A DNA stretch of 64,000 bases from assembly GCA_035048485.1 (NCBI GenBank), contig CM068583.1, forward strand, positions 49,504,790 to 49,568,789, read 5' to 3'. Of this stretch, positions 7,601 through 19,613 are shown one piece after another. Within the stretch, counting starts at the first letter, position 1. Each line of letters opens with the position of its first letter. This DNA comes from Pteria penguin (Eukaryota > Mollusca > Bivalvia > Pterioida > Pteriidae). The position numbers and the translations under genes are program-made. Under the pieces are notes generated by a model. It had not been told where the DNA came from. It was given only the letters and a program-made list of their open reading frames with translations, and did not search any database.

Positions 7601-10180
7601 TAATTCTCCATATAGAGAACAAGGATCAAAAGGTTTCTCATGAAGAGAGGTCATATAAAATTTTATAACACACGAAACGTTTATAGAATAATATGTTGCT
7701 ATCAAATATGTACGGCGACATCAACATAAGTAAACTAGTATACGTATATGCTTTTAGGATTTGCACTGCCATTAGATTTTTTTATCTACTTTAATCATGC
7801 AAAATCTACAAATGTTGGCAACCTCGCTATGGATACTTAGAAATTTTTAACGTCACAAATTTATTTGAAACATGCCTAGATTTTCTTTCTAGCCTTCGGA
7901 GGTACACTAAGAAAGGTTGCGTGACGGACCTACTAACTTCTCTTTCATCCTGTATTTACAAATCTTATACCCAAATTATTATTACAGATCAGATTGACAT
8001 TTTTCGGTTGATTTAAATGATTTTAATATATTCATCTAACTTCCGTTGTCGTCTGCATTGCATAATCAGCATCATAAAAATTGTACAAATAACTGATCAC
8101 ACGCGAAAAGTCCAGCTATGATTGTTTTGGTTAATTGTATATTAAATAATAAGACAGCCTTGAAAATGTGCTCTCGTGTTAATCACTTCAAAGAGAAATA
8201 CCCTTTATCTAAATTGGAAACAGATATGAAAAAACTACACAATAAATGACAAAATTTGAAAAGATTTTATACAGCGTAATGCGTTTTAAATTGCAACATG
8301 CACATTCAAAGAGTAGTATGCGTACTATGTATGGAATATTATGACAATTATTATCTCTACATCATGGATACATGTAATGTCTGCTCAATTAATGACGAAT
8401 AAAACGCCAGAAAATACCACCCTGATGAAAGGCATAATTATTTGTCATTCCTTATCCATGTAGCAAGGCGTTGACAACCTCGAAATATTATTTTCAATTT
8501 CTGATATACACATGTCACTTTTTGGATATCAAGATACTTCTTTTATAGATGAATAGTAATATTAAACGGTTTAAATCATGACTTGAATGAAAGTAAAGCA
8601 TTGACTAAGGACTGTTAAGTAAGGTGATCAAAGACCACATAGGTAAAGTATAGAAACAGCTTGACACCTCCTAATGTTAACATTTAAAGGTGATTATCGG
8701 TGCTTTATAAACGTCGCGTGTCTGCATTCTGAGGTGATGACGACCGTCTACCTACTGACCTTCACGTTTACAACACCGTTTAGTACTAGTATATGCTTGC
8801 TCTATTTAATACGCACTTATAATTTCATAGATTCTTTTTTTTTCATATAGATTACCAATACTAGAATCTTATCTAATCTTTAACTTGAAGAGTCTGCGAA
8901 GAACTCTTAAATTTTGTGTATTTTGTTTTGCATTTTCCGATGCATTATACATATTGAAGTTTAATCAAATGATGATAAAGTTACACTCACCTTCTTCAAA
9001 TCATACATTACACAATTGCATAATACCGTAATTCATGTCCTAGTGTACCGTCAAATTGTTATTACATAAACTCCAACAGAAATAGAATCATTATGAGCTG
9101 AAATGCCCATAGTCAGTTGTAGTTGTCATGAATTTATGATCATTCAATCTTTAAAGAATAAAGCACATTTTATGATTTTTTTGTTATCAAATATTTAAGA
9201 AAATGTAATATGTGTCAATCGCATAATGTTTTAAGTATTCTTTACGTATTTACCCGGAGGAATCTTATGTTGTCGCTATAATAGGGAAGAATTCTTGTAT
9301 AAGGAACTCGTTCTTTTCAAAGGAGAATATATTCAATTTTTAAAGTTAAATTAGAGTAAATTGTTAAAAATAAGGACCGAAATTTCCTACCTAAATACTA
9401 GAATAAAGATTCTAATGGTGTAAATTATGTACTTTTCATAATTTGATCAATCATTGTCTCATTGAAAAGATTTCTTTGTAATGTATAAATTACTAAATTG
9501 CAAAACTTCATTGTACGAGAATATGATTATCAAAGCTCTTTATAGTTACCTCCGATTTAGCATAAAAGTTAAAAAGCGGAAACATATAATAAAGGAAAAT
9601 ATTCCTAAAATTTGTTTTCATTCGATCATTTGATTTTATTTGCATTTATTTCTCCTCTTAAACAAGTAATGACAATTTCAATACTGAAATTTCAGTATGT
9701 CTTTACGCTTACCGAAACACCAAGTAATTTAAAAAAAAAAGATAATGTAATATAACATCAAAGTTTTAGTTGAGACTAATAAATTTTAAATGTTAAAATA
9801 AACGTCAATATCTTTATTAATTTGATCAATGTATATACATTTATTCATGAAAATATTTCATAATTATAAACGATATATGCACTTGCACATAATTTCAAAT
9901 TTAAATGCCCCTTTTATCAGTGATAAAACCAATATCCGTTGGACTTAAAGGACGAATTATTTCTAGTTTTTAAGTTTGTTGACACACGATTCTTATATAC
10001 AAAAAAATAATTAGTTAGAACATAACAAGTCATGATATATCAAATAAATCAAAACACATACATTGACTGTTGTCAGTGTTTTGTATAGACCTCAAGCTTA
10101 CTGTTCTAAAATTTTGAAAATTATTCTAAAACTAAGGAGTATCTCCTTCATGCATTGTTTTGTCTTAAACTGGGTTATTT
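7600..10180. other. AT-rich intergenic DNA
   Basis: About 2.6 kb without a supported gene, RNA or repeat array. Homopolymer runs and AT-rich stretches only. Confidence 0.5.
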
Positions 10181-10184
10181 GGGT

Positions 10185-10275
10185 CTAGTTTTGGGTCAGT
10201 TTGGTAATAAGTCTGTCATGAGCATCAATGAAGAGACACAATTTGTCGAGATGCCCATACGATGCACTAAATTAA
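10185..10275 (+). mobile_element. Terminal fragment of a Penelope-like element
   Basis: GGGTCAGTTTGGTAATAAGT is followed by TGAGCATCAATGAAGAGACA and TTGTCGAGATGCCC. These match, respectively, the sequence just upstream of the RT start at 25236-25260 and its 3' UTR at 22830-22890. Both parts are fused, as also at 21690-21812. Confidence 0.5.
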
Positions 10276-10279
10276 TAAA

Positions 10280-11216
10280 CATAAATATTTGATGAAACCT
10301 GAAGTAATACAGCAATCGTTGACAGACATGGAATCAATTTTATAATCTGTAAAGTATCACAAACTTGCGTCTCTTCAATCACCTATTCCCAATCTGTACT
10401 GTTGCTAGGGAGATTTGCATCAAGGCATATACCATACTGTAACCAGGTTACATGAAATAAATAATACATTATCCTTTGTGATTGAGTAATGAGGAGTAAG
10501 GAGTAATGAGGAGTAAGGAGTATTGATAGTTATAAAAGAGATGCTCGGGCTATGTCCACGCCATGATGGATTAAAACTGTATTAAGAGTTCTTCTTTTAT
10601 TCTTATATTGTTACGATTTACTATTAGCGGATTTGGGGGAATAAATTTGGACTTTTGTTATTACAGTATTGTTACCGATTTACTTATGGCGGATTTTAAG
10701 GAATAACATTTGGACCTTTGTTATTAACACTGGTGTTATTGCGAATACAGAGTTGACTTCGCTTGATGATTAAACGAGCAATCCAAAACAGTAAAGAAAA
10801 TTTGTATAAAACTGACGTCAATACTGATATACATGTACATGTAGATGTTTCTACTTTTCAGTAATAAGTTTTTCGTTTCATATCAGCTCACCCGAAGTGA
10901 AGTACTGTAGTTAAGTTGATCCTTTTAGACCTATGGCCCATCAGTAGTAATATGAGAAACAACCCAAAGATATACCAAAGAATTTTGACATTACAAAGAT
11001 CATATGATCGTCACTTTCATCAGCATTTCACCTCCATTATTGAAATCGCTCTTTTGAAAAATAAATCGACCAAAAGTACCGCATTTATCATAAACCTTGA
11101 AGTACGTCAATATTTTCAAAATGGAATATAGGTGTGGGTGTCTGTGATATCGTTGAAAATTAATGCTGTCTGTATCCTATTGCGTGTCGTAGTTTGCAGT
11201 TACATAATTACATAAT
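10280..11216. other. Intergenic DNA with a short GGAGTAATGA repeat
   Basis: No supported gene. A small GAGTAATGAGGAGTAAGGAG repeat lies at 10488-10524. Confidence 0.45.
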
Positions 11217-11416
11217 ACAACCCTATTTATAGGCTCTAGATATTAAAATGCTGTTTTACGCAGCATTACATGTATTTGTTATATATGTTTCTATAGTGCA
11301 ATGAATGTTGTCTTGTAATTGGGATAGTAATTCAAATAAGCTTTGTAAATATGAGCATATATTTGTGATAGATAGTTTATACTTTATGTCTATTACAAAT
11401 GTATATAAACATATAC

Positions 11417-12364
11417 CAGGGCACGCCATCGACCTAAAATGGGGCCGAATTTCGGCCCCATTCTCCCCCTTAAATAGGTACATTTTTCCCCATTTAACAA
11501 CCTAAAATTCCCCTTTGTGAGCCTTTAAAGTTTTCCACTATTCTTAAAAAATATTGATATTATAAAACTATCTTTTCACTTGATTTTCACGTACAAAAGT
11601 TTTTTCTCTTATTAAATTTAGTAGACAAGTGTTTATGTCATCACGGAAACGTGCTTCCGGTTTCGGGTTCGGTTCATAAGTTTAGTTTTTACTTTCATTT
11701 TCTAAATCATGTCACATAGCAATCGTAACAACTCGTCCATTTCCGTACCCAAAAATGTAAAAAATGGCGACGGTGTTCCGATTGGTCACATAGTAGCCAC
11801 ATAGTTACCGAAAAAAAGATTACTAAAAGAATTAGCACTGACTGTAAAAAGATCGACATACTATTTAAACAACAACAACAAAAAATGCTAAGAGAATTAG
11901 TCCCCTAGTACTGACTGTAAAAAGATCGACATACTATTCAAACAGCGACTTGTAAACTTGATAGTGCAGAGCAAGGACTTACAAACAAGATTTTGTTTAT
12001 AAGTCCTTGTGCAGAGGTACATGCCCCATGCCCAGATGTTTCAAAAAGAGGGGAAAACTGTGAGTTTGAATCTTACTCTGAGTCTACAACTTACAAGCTC
12101 TCAATTGAAATGTGCAGTTGATCACTTTACACGATTAAGAAATGGAATGCCAAAAGTATGAAATACAATTTTTGAATGTTTGATGTATTGGATTGGTTAA
12201 TAAAAGAAAATGTGTTGAATCAGATATCATTTGCTCATGCATTGCATTTACTAAGAAAACCTTAAATTAATAAAAAAAAATTCCCCATCGGCCTGAAAAC
12301 GCCGCTTAAATTCCCCCTTCAAAGGGTACGGGTACCAGTCCCCCAAAAGGGTGTGGGTGCCCTG
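11417..12364. mobile_element. Candidate non-autonomous hAT-like DNA element (948 bp)
   Basis: The ends are CAGGGCACGCC and, reverse-complemented, CAGGGCACCCAC: short TIRs of hAT type. Subterminal regions are rich in CCCCNTTT blocks on both sides. No ORF. I could not confirm a clean 8-bp target duplication. Flanks are CATATAC and TGTATAC. Confidence 0.55.
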
Positions 12365-12365
12365 T

Positions 12366-12366
12366 G

Positions 12367-12406
<40 letters not shown>
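12366..12406. repeat. (CA)n microsatellite
   Basis: Near-pure CA dinucleotides between the hAT-like element and the MITE. Confidence 0.9.
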
Positions 12407-12408
<2 letters not shown>

Positions 12409-12409
<1 letters not shown>

Positions 12410-12767
12410 TGATTAAAACCATATCTTTATTCCGCTTCTCTATTTGTCCTATTGTGGATAAAGATCTGGCGAAACTTCGTAAGGGGTCATGTCCTGATGA
12501 ACTCTGATGACGTCTCAGTCACCGAAACCATTATTTCCCATAGCCAATCATTGACTAAGTTAGGCACGTGCAAGTGACGCAATATGTAAAAACAACTGTT
12601 CAAAAACTACCACGCACGCTGGGGATGTTAATTTCATTCCTAGGACTTTGAAGCCGATCCCCTGATTGGCTGAAAATCAGAGTTCACCAGAACATGACCC
12701 CTTACAGAGTTTCGCCAGATCTTTATCCGCAAATAGAGAAGCGGAACAAAGATATGTTTTTAATCAG
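12409..12767. mobile_element. MITE with long inverted arms, copy 1
   Basis: It begins CTGATTAAAACCATATCTTT and ends with the near-complement. Arms of about 100 bp share GGATAAAGATCTGGCGAAAC and AAGGGGTCATG. The second copy is at 33904-34280. It has no coding capacity, so mobilisation would have to be in trans. Confidence 0.85.
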
Positions 12768-12960
12768 AATGATATATATCTTAAGTTTTTTTATGTTTTG
12801 TTGAATCATGCTTCGCTTGATTGTTCATACATATAAATTTTCTCCATCGTATTAATAACTTAATAAAGCAGAATGTCATATAAAGCTATTTTAAACTCAT
12901 TGCAAGGGTGGCCAATCTTAATTCAGGGTACATAAAGGACAAACGCATCGAATTACCCAT

Positions 12961-13285
12961 ATCGCATTGCATGCACAAAACATCCATATTTGCAACAATA
13001 AAATACCGATAGTTTGGAATGTGTCCGCGGTACCAATATCATTGATAAAGCTGCACTACTGTTTTGATTTGCAACATTTAATTTGAAACCGCTTAAAACG
13101 TGTAAATGAGAACTAAACTCTAAATAAATTACTTACGCCGAACAATATTTCTCACACTAAACGTCTTAATCGCGCATACATTTGCAGCAATAGTATTTGT
13201 CGAGTTAGATTCAATGCAATAGAGACATCGATGAGTATTACCAAGTTCATTTTTCAGTTCTTAGTACTAACTTTAAATACAATGT
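12961..13285. other. Intergenic DNA
   Basis: Part of the surrounding dispersed repeat. No gene seen. Confidence 0.4.
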
Positions 13286-13475
13286 CAGTGGCAGATTTAG
13301 ACAAAGGTGGGGGGGGGGGCTTTTGGTCACAAATTTACAAGGCATGTATAGATTATAAGGTTGAAAACACTCAAATAATAATAACCCCAGAATTGGCACA
13401 CAAAATGTCTGAGTTTGGCTAATACTTGACTTTCAAAAGTGGGCCCCCTTTTCGGAAATCCTGGATTCGCCACTG
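13286..13475. mobile_element. Short TIR element CAGTGGCRGATTTAG, copy 1 (190 bp)
   Basis: Starts CAGTGGCAGATTTAG and ends GGATTCGCCACTG. Contains a poly-G run and TTTTGGTCACA. A second copy at 30421-30570 has the same ends and interior. hAT-like by TIR sequence. Target duplication not clear here. Confidence 0.75.
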
Positions 13476-14361
13476 TACATACTTTAAAAGAATTTGCCAT
13501 ATACTTAATGAATTATTTTAAAACCGAAGAGTGCCCTTCAGTCAGCTTAGCTGTTTCCTTAGAAGGTTTCAGAGTTTACTTATAAATCCCTGTAGTAATT
13601 GGTTTGTCTTGTACTAAAGTAATCTAGTACGTCACCTCAGAACAGTTTTTGAATTTCCCGCGCGAGAAACTTTCGACCAATCAGAGACCTGCATTCAAAA
13701 ATCTCGTGAATTCCGGTCGTGACGTCATCATTGACCCCATTGTTGATCCTTTGACCCTTGGAATGATCTCTTTATTGACCATTGACCTCTCTACCCACCC
13801 CTTGGCCTCTTTTTAACCCTTATGTAACCTTAAAGTGGTCAATTAATTATGGAATTTCCCTTATTAAAATTTAGGGGAATTCCCCAGTACTCTACAATAA
13901 GAACGAGAACCTATATTTAGAGTAAGATATTCAAGGGAGATATAAGTTCTATTATTAGAATATCATGAAATCTATAATTGGAATTTATATCAAGAAGAGG
14001 GGGAGGGGACCTTTCCATAAGAAATAAGAACACCTCAGGGTTTTCAATAAAGATCAAACAGTCATTCACACCCCATCCCCTTTTTCCTTTAGGTGCATGT
14101 ATATTATAACTTCCGACCAGTGAACCGTAGTTCATCGTTCATATCAATGTAATAGCGCTGGCGTTACCGGTGACTGCTTGTCAATGCGAGCAAGGATTCT
14201 CGTGAACTTAAATAAGCCAGTACGGACATGATCATTCGTATTGCATTGTCATATTTGTGTAAAGACTTGATCGATCGATTTTCAAGAGGACGCTTGAAAA
14301 TGGATGGTTTCTATGATTATGATCAGTATGTATTGAAATATTATACATATTATATATTATA

Positions 14362-14765
14362 CACCACCACCACCACATTATCCACCACCACCACAAACAC
14401 CACCACCATCACCAACACCACCACCATCACCACGAACACCATCAGCACCACATTATCCACTACCACCACCACATTATCTTCCACCACAAAAGCATTATTC
14501 AATACAAACGCGAGTGGTGGTGGATTATGTGGTGGTGGTAGTAGAAAATGTGGTGGTGGTGAATAATTTGGTGGTGGTGGATAATGTGGTGATGGTGGTG
14601 GTGGTGATGGTGATGGTGGTGGTGTTTGTGGTGGATGATAATGTGGTGGTGGTGGTGAATAATGTGGTTTTGGTGGTGGATAATGTGGTGGTGGTAGTGG
14701 TGGTGTTTGTGATGGTGGTGGTGGTGATGGTGTTGGTGTTTGTGGTGGTGGTGGAGGAGGAGGAG
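14362..14765. repeat. Imperfect CAC/GTG palindrome
   Basis: A CAC-rich run with ACATTATCC interruptions (about 14362-14485) is followed by a longer GTG-rich run with GGATAATGTGG interruptions (about 14513-14765). The two halves are complementary and could extrude a large hairpin. Open frames on both strands (poly-Val, poly-Thr) are artefacts. Confidence 0.9.
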
Positions 14766-15319
14766 TGAATCATTGAGGAGGAGAATACGCTTCAGTGATT
14801 TGAAGACACGCTACATTGCTCATGGATATACTAGTGATCATAGATTCTGATATATTGATGCTCAATCCTAAATATTTCTTTATGTATATTGATATTGTGT
14901 ATAATATTTCAATACATACTGATCATAAAGGCCGAGCTTGACCTACATGAAAATCCGGTGGTAGTGCAATTAAGCGTATTTGGAGTTGATCGGTCCTTGC
15001 CGCTGTAGCAGAGATAAAAATAACACACAGCGTGTTTCGGCCGAGTACAAACACGTGCTTCACACATAGGTTACTTAACAAAGTGAAGGCTAAATACACC
15101 TCACAGAAAACAACAAATATTAATTACACCTCGTACTTGAAAATACCTAAGATTAGCTTTATGCTATAGCAATCGTTCGAATATTTTCAACATAAGTTAT
15201 ATAGAAATGTAATAGACCTCCCCCCCCCCCTTCCGATAGAAAACTGGCAATTGCATCCTTTATCGATTAGCAAAAGTGACATGTGTCAGTATACAGTATT
15301 TTTATGATAGGTATTAAAT

Positions 15320-15685
15320 ATGGAAGGAAAACAGAAATTAAATTTAAATGTTACGGAGTTGAAATTAAAAGGTATGAAAACTTTCTTTACGCTTAATAAT
15401 TGGGACTTGCACCTCCTTGACCAACCACAACACACTGGAATTGGCGGGAGTTCGTACGCGCTATCCCAGGGAGTGGACAAAGTGACTCAGACGGACTTTG
15501 GTGAAAATACTATTATATGCGATGCAGACGAACATAATGCCGAAGAGACATTTGTAATATCGCAAGACCCAAACAGTGAAGAGTGTCCGCTTTGTTTATG
15601 CAGACCTTGCATAACGGACGAAAGTAATACTCATGCAGTTGTGGTGGGAATCCGAACCCAGTGTAACTTATCAACGGAACTCTAA
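15320..15685 (+). CDS. Hypothetical Cys-rich protein, N-terminal part (element-encoded)
   Basis: 121 residues from ATG 15320. The first 80 residues look like ordinary protein, with acidic stretches. Residues about 86-101 contain a Cys cluster, CPLCLCRPCITDE. By memory of the family (not checked), this kind of cluster precedes an FW...GVW and MP-CVV...NP...MGH segment in unannotated proteins of molluscs and cnidarians. That second part does occur just downstream at 15684-15884, but in another frame and with a stop between. The gene therefore looks like a decayed element gene rather than a complete 121-aa protein. Its position between the long TIRs ties it to the element. Biochemical role unknown, perhaps zinc-binding. 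Confidence 0.5.
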   Translation: MEGKQKLNLNVTELKLKGMKTFFTLNNWDLHLLDQPQHTGIGGSSYALSQGVDKVTQTDFGENTIICDADEHNAEETFVISQDPNSEECPLCLCRPCITDESNTHAVVVGIRTQCNLSTEL

Positions 15686-15884
15686 GATAAGAAAAGACAA
15701 ATAAATAAGGTTTTGGACAATGTTATTGCATAGCGGTGTGTGGAACGATCAAAGATACATTGACAGAAAATCTAGAGCACTAGAACACAGACGCGAAATG
15801 CCTTCGTGTGTAGTGAATTTGTGGAAGTCATGGCCTCCCAATCCAAAGGAAAAACCGTGGGACATGGGACATATGTGGGAATAA
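15684..15884 (+). pseudogene. Broken C-terminal part of the element's Cys-rich protein
   Basis: In the frame of ATG 15720 the reading gives GVWNDQRYIDRKSRALEHRR, then EMPSCVVNLWKSW and a GHMW end before TAA 15882-15884. Immediately upstream the same frame continues as KIRKDK, a TAA at 15702-15704, then IRFWT. The stop and the frame offset from the preceding ORF (which ends at 15685) indicate at least one frameshift and one nonsense change. The segment is too conserved-looking to be chance. Confidence 0.5.
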
Positions 15885-16530
15885 AACTTACTCATGATGC
15901 AGTCTAATTAAAACCAAAAAAGTATAAGTACAAACAATTTTGATTTTCGGTTTTTATACTATCCAACATCGGAATGCTTAAATTGTCGTTATACAATAGA
16001 ATAAATACACAGCAAACAATGTTTAAACGTATTATGTGTTCTATATATTCGTGGATGTACTTGGATAATCAGAAACAGACCAGTAAGTCAACTTATTATT
16101 CTATATAATTATAGATCTTTTGTTATTACTTTGACGAGGCACTCCTGCTATCACAGTTGGCGCTAAATTTCTTATCAGACCGTCAACATGTGCTACTACT
16201 CACACTACATCCGGTGTAAACAAAAACACACGAAAACACGCCCACTAACGAACGAAATTGAATTTGAAATTAGATAATGAGGTCTGCTTCAGAGCTTTGA
16301 TGAATAAATATATAATTATGGGAAAGTTTCATTACAATATTAGTTGATACGAACTTGTATATTACGGAGAGGAATAAGCATAACAATTTTCGTGAGTTAA
16401 ATCGACGTAATTGTTGATAATTTTACAAATTTATTGCTGCAATCTGAACGTGTCTCGAAAAATCAAATCTACCACCATTTTCTTGATTGGCCGCTATTTA
16501 TACTCCGATATCGGCCTATAAGCATAGAAT
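15885..16530. other. Non-coding interior of the 3.6-kb TIR element
   Basis: AT-rich, with no ORF I would defend. It contains the unique stretch before the right inverted arm. Confidence 0.4.
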
Positions 16531-17444
16531 CGCTCCCTTTCCAAGAGTCCTTTTGGAAATCGATCGATCAAGTCTTTACACAAATAAGACAATGCGATAC
16601 GAATGATCATGTCCGTACTGGCTTATTTAAGTTCACGAGAATCCTTGCTCGCATTGACAAGCAGTCACCGGTAACGCCAGCGCTATTACATTGATATGAA
16701 CGATGAACTACGGTTCACTGGTCGGAAGCTATAATATACATGCACCTAAAGGAAAAAGGGGATGGGGTGTGAATGACTGTTTGATCTTTATTGAAAACCC
16801 TGAGGTGTTCTTATTTCTTATGGAAAGGTCCCCTCCCCCTCTTCTTGATATAAATTCCAATTATAGATTTCATGATATTCTAATAATAGAACTTATATCT
16901 CCCTTGAATATCTTACTCTAAATATAGGTTCTCGTTCTTATTGTAGAGTACTGGGGAATTCCCCTAAATTTGAATAAGGGAAATTCCATTATTAATTGAC
17001 CTCTTTAAGGTTACATAAGGGTTAAAAAGAGGCCAAGGGGTGGGTAAAAAGGTCAATGGTCAATAAAGAGGTCATTCCAAGGGTCAAAGGGTCAACAATG
17101 GGGTCAATGATGACGTCACGACCGGAATTCACGAGATTTATGAATGCAGGCCTCTGATTGGTCGAAAGTTTCTCGCTCGGGAAATTAAAAAGATGTTGTG
17201 AGGTGACGGACTAAACTACTGAAATATTTTGGACTTCCGCAATTTAGGCCTCGGGTATCACTGAAAACGAATTATTTGTCGAAATGCACTAACTGGTACA
17301 AAATATTCATATTAGTGTATATCGTGTGGTAAATGATAGTCATAGATTGAAAATAAGCATCGATATTGAAACAACCCAAAAACCATAATATATATCATAA
17401 ACTGAATGGCAATCATGTTTAGTGGGCTGATCAAAAGGATTAAC

Positions 17445-18945
17445 GCCAGGTACTAATGCAAGGAGGATCCCTGTCTGTAAGCTATGCAAGGTAATACTCC
17501 CAGGAAGATTCCTGTTTGTAAGCTATGCCAGGTAATACTCTCAGGAAGATTGCTCTCTGTAAGCTTTGCCAGGTAATACTCCAAGGAAGATTCCTCTCTA
17601 TAAGATATGCCAGGTGATACTCCCAGGAAGATTCCTGTCTGTCAGCCATGCCAGGTACTGCTGACAGGAAGATTCCTGTCTGTAAGCTATGCCAGGTAAT
17701 ACTCCAAGGAAGATTCCTGTCTGTAAGCTATGCCAGGTAATACTCTCAGGAAGATTCCTGTCTGTAAGCTATGCCAGGTAATACTCTCAGGAAGATTCCT
17801 GTTTGTAAGCCGTGCCAGGTAATACTCCCAGGAATCTTCCTGTTTGTAAGCTATGCCAGGTAATACTCTCAGGAAGATTGCTCTCTGTAAGCTTTGCCAG
17901 GTAATACTCCAAGGAAGATTCCTCTCTATAAGATATGCCAGGTGATACTCCCAGGAAGATTCCTGTCTGTCAACCATGCCAGGTACTGCTGACAGGAAGA
18001 TTCCTGTCTGTAAGCTATGCCAGGTAATACTCCAAGGAAGATTCCTGTCTGTAAGCTATGCCAGGTAATACTCTCAGGAAGATTCCTGTTTGTAAGCCGT
18101 GCCAGGTAATACTCCCAGGAATCTTCCTGTCTATAAACTTCGCCGCATAATACTCCCAGGAAGATTCCTGTTTGTAAGCCAAGCCAGGTAATACTCTCAG
18201 GAAGATTCTGTCTATAAGCTATGCCAGGTAATATTCCCAGGAAGATTCCTGTCTATAAGCTATGCCAGGTAATATTCCCAGGAAGATTCCTGTCTATAAG
18301 CTATGCCAGGTGATACTTCCAGGAAGATTCTTGTCTGTAACCTATGCAATGTAATATTCCCAGGAAGATTCCTGTCTATAAGCTATGCCATTTAATACTC
18401 CTAGGAAGATTCCTGTTTGTAAACCGTGCCAGGTAATACTCCAATGAAGATTCCTGTCTGTCAGCTATGCCACGTAATACACCCAAGGAGATTCCTTTTT
18501 TGTGAGCTTTGCCATGTAATACTCCCAGGAAGATTCCTGTCTATAAGCTATGCCAGGTAATACTCCCAGGAAAATTCCTGTCTATAAGCTTTGCTACGTA
18601 ATACTCCTAAGAAGATTCCTGTTCGTAAGCCATGTCCGGTAATACTCGCAGGAAGATTCCTGTTTGTAAGCCGTGCCAGGTAATACTTCCAGGAAGATTC
18701 CTGTCTATAAGCTATGCCAGGTAATACTCCCAGGAAGATTCCTGTCTGTGAGCTTTGCCACGTACCACTCCGACGAAGATTCCTGTCTGAAAGCTATGCC
18801 ATGTAACACTCCCAGGAAGATTCCTGTTTGTAAGCCGTGCCAGGTAATACTCCTAGGAAGATTCCTTCTGTAAGCTATGCCACGTAATACTTCCAAGAAG
18901 AATCCTGTCTGTAAGCTATGCCAGGTAATATCTGAAAAGCAGGAT
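17445..18945. repeat. 41-bp satellite, about 36 copies
   Basis: The unit contains AGGAAGATTCCTGTCTGTAA followed by GCTATGCCAGGTAATACTCCC. The AGGAAGATTCCT core is nearly palindromic, and a few units carry the inverted form AGGAATCTTCCT. A higher-order duplication is visible: the run around 17500-17710 recurs around 17830-18040. Units become irregular at both edges. Frames across it are not genes. Confidence 0.93.
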
Positions 18946-19613
18946 ATCGTCCTCAACGGTAAAATGATGCTTTCATATACCTTTACTTCGTTCTTATTAC
19001 TAAAAGAACTTAAAATCTCATGGTTACTAGATATGTCGGATTATATGATAATATCAACAAATTTCCTCTTATGCCATGTATTTTCTTAAAGAGAACTTTA
19101 ATTTTATCTCTTTCCTAATTGTTGTTCTGAAGGTATTAATCATTATGTATATTCTTTTTGACCGCATTTCTTAAAATTAGTTTTGATCTTTGAACACTGA
19201 CCCTGATGAATGTTATACGATATATATCCTAACATATACACTTACAAAATTGATCTTCGAATCTGTTATTTCGTTACATGCTTAAAGACAATATTATTTA
19301 CTCTGTATTAAACCAATTTTCTGAATGAGATACCACTTTGGATCACTGGCAAAATAATGCTTAATCCTTTATACTGCAATACCAATATTACCTTTGATGT
19401 GTATGTTTGTATAAGGTGCATTATATAAAAGATACAAACGGAAGTCGGTCGGTATATGCAACAGTAATAGCTAATACTGGACAATGTATTTTCTATGGCA
19501 TGTTTTAAAACTTTCATAAACTAAAGGCTCAAGTGAGCTATAGTCAAAGCCTGGCATCCGTCCGTCCGTAAACCTTTGTAATTTCTAAGTATTCCTTCAA
19601 AGGGAAGTCCGGT
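18946..19613. other. Intergenic DNA
   Basis: No gene or repeat array recognised in this AT-rich stretch. Confidence 0.45.

Larger units (their letters stand above)
11217..12960 (+). repeat. Dispersed repeat split by a hAT-like element and a MITE
   Basis: 11280-11400 matches 20610-20710 (AATTGGGATAGT...ATAAG.TTTGTAAATATGA). 12785-12960 matches 20760-20930 (GTTGAATCATGCTTCGCTTG and TTAATAAAGCAGAATGTCA). In the second locus the two halves are only about 60 bp apart, so 20.6-20.95 kb is a natural version without the insertions at 11417-12364 and 12409-12767. Confidence 0.65.
13625..17213. mobile_element. 3.6-kb DNA element with ~650-bp terminal inverted repeats
   Basis: The left arm (13625 to about 14310) and right arm (about 16530 to 17213) are reverse complements. 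They start TAGTACGTCACCTC and, from the other side, TAGTCCGTCACCTC. They share GACGTCA sites, a GACCCTTTGACC-type repeat region and an identical 72-residue open frame. Near-identity of the inner arm indicates recent activity or gene conversion. The interior holds a GTG/CAC palindrome (14362-14765), an ORF at 15320-15685 and a broken Cys-rich reading at 15684-15884. No DDE transposase is visible, so it is either non-autonomous or of an unfamiliar class. Confidence 0.8.

Noticed and set aside
14228..14773. Thr- and Val-rich proteins
   Set aside because: Low-complexity CAC/GTG palindrome.
13917..16921. Duplicated 72-aa gene, identical at 13917-14135 (-) and 16703-16921 (+)
   Set aside because: It lies entirely in the terminal inverted arms, so identity reflects arm identity. 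No independent coding evidence.
17445..18945. CRISPR-like array
   Set aside because: Units are contiguous and similar throughout, with no unique spacers, and the genomic context is eukaryotic.
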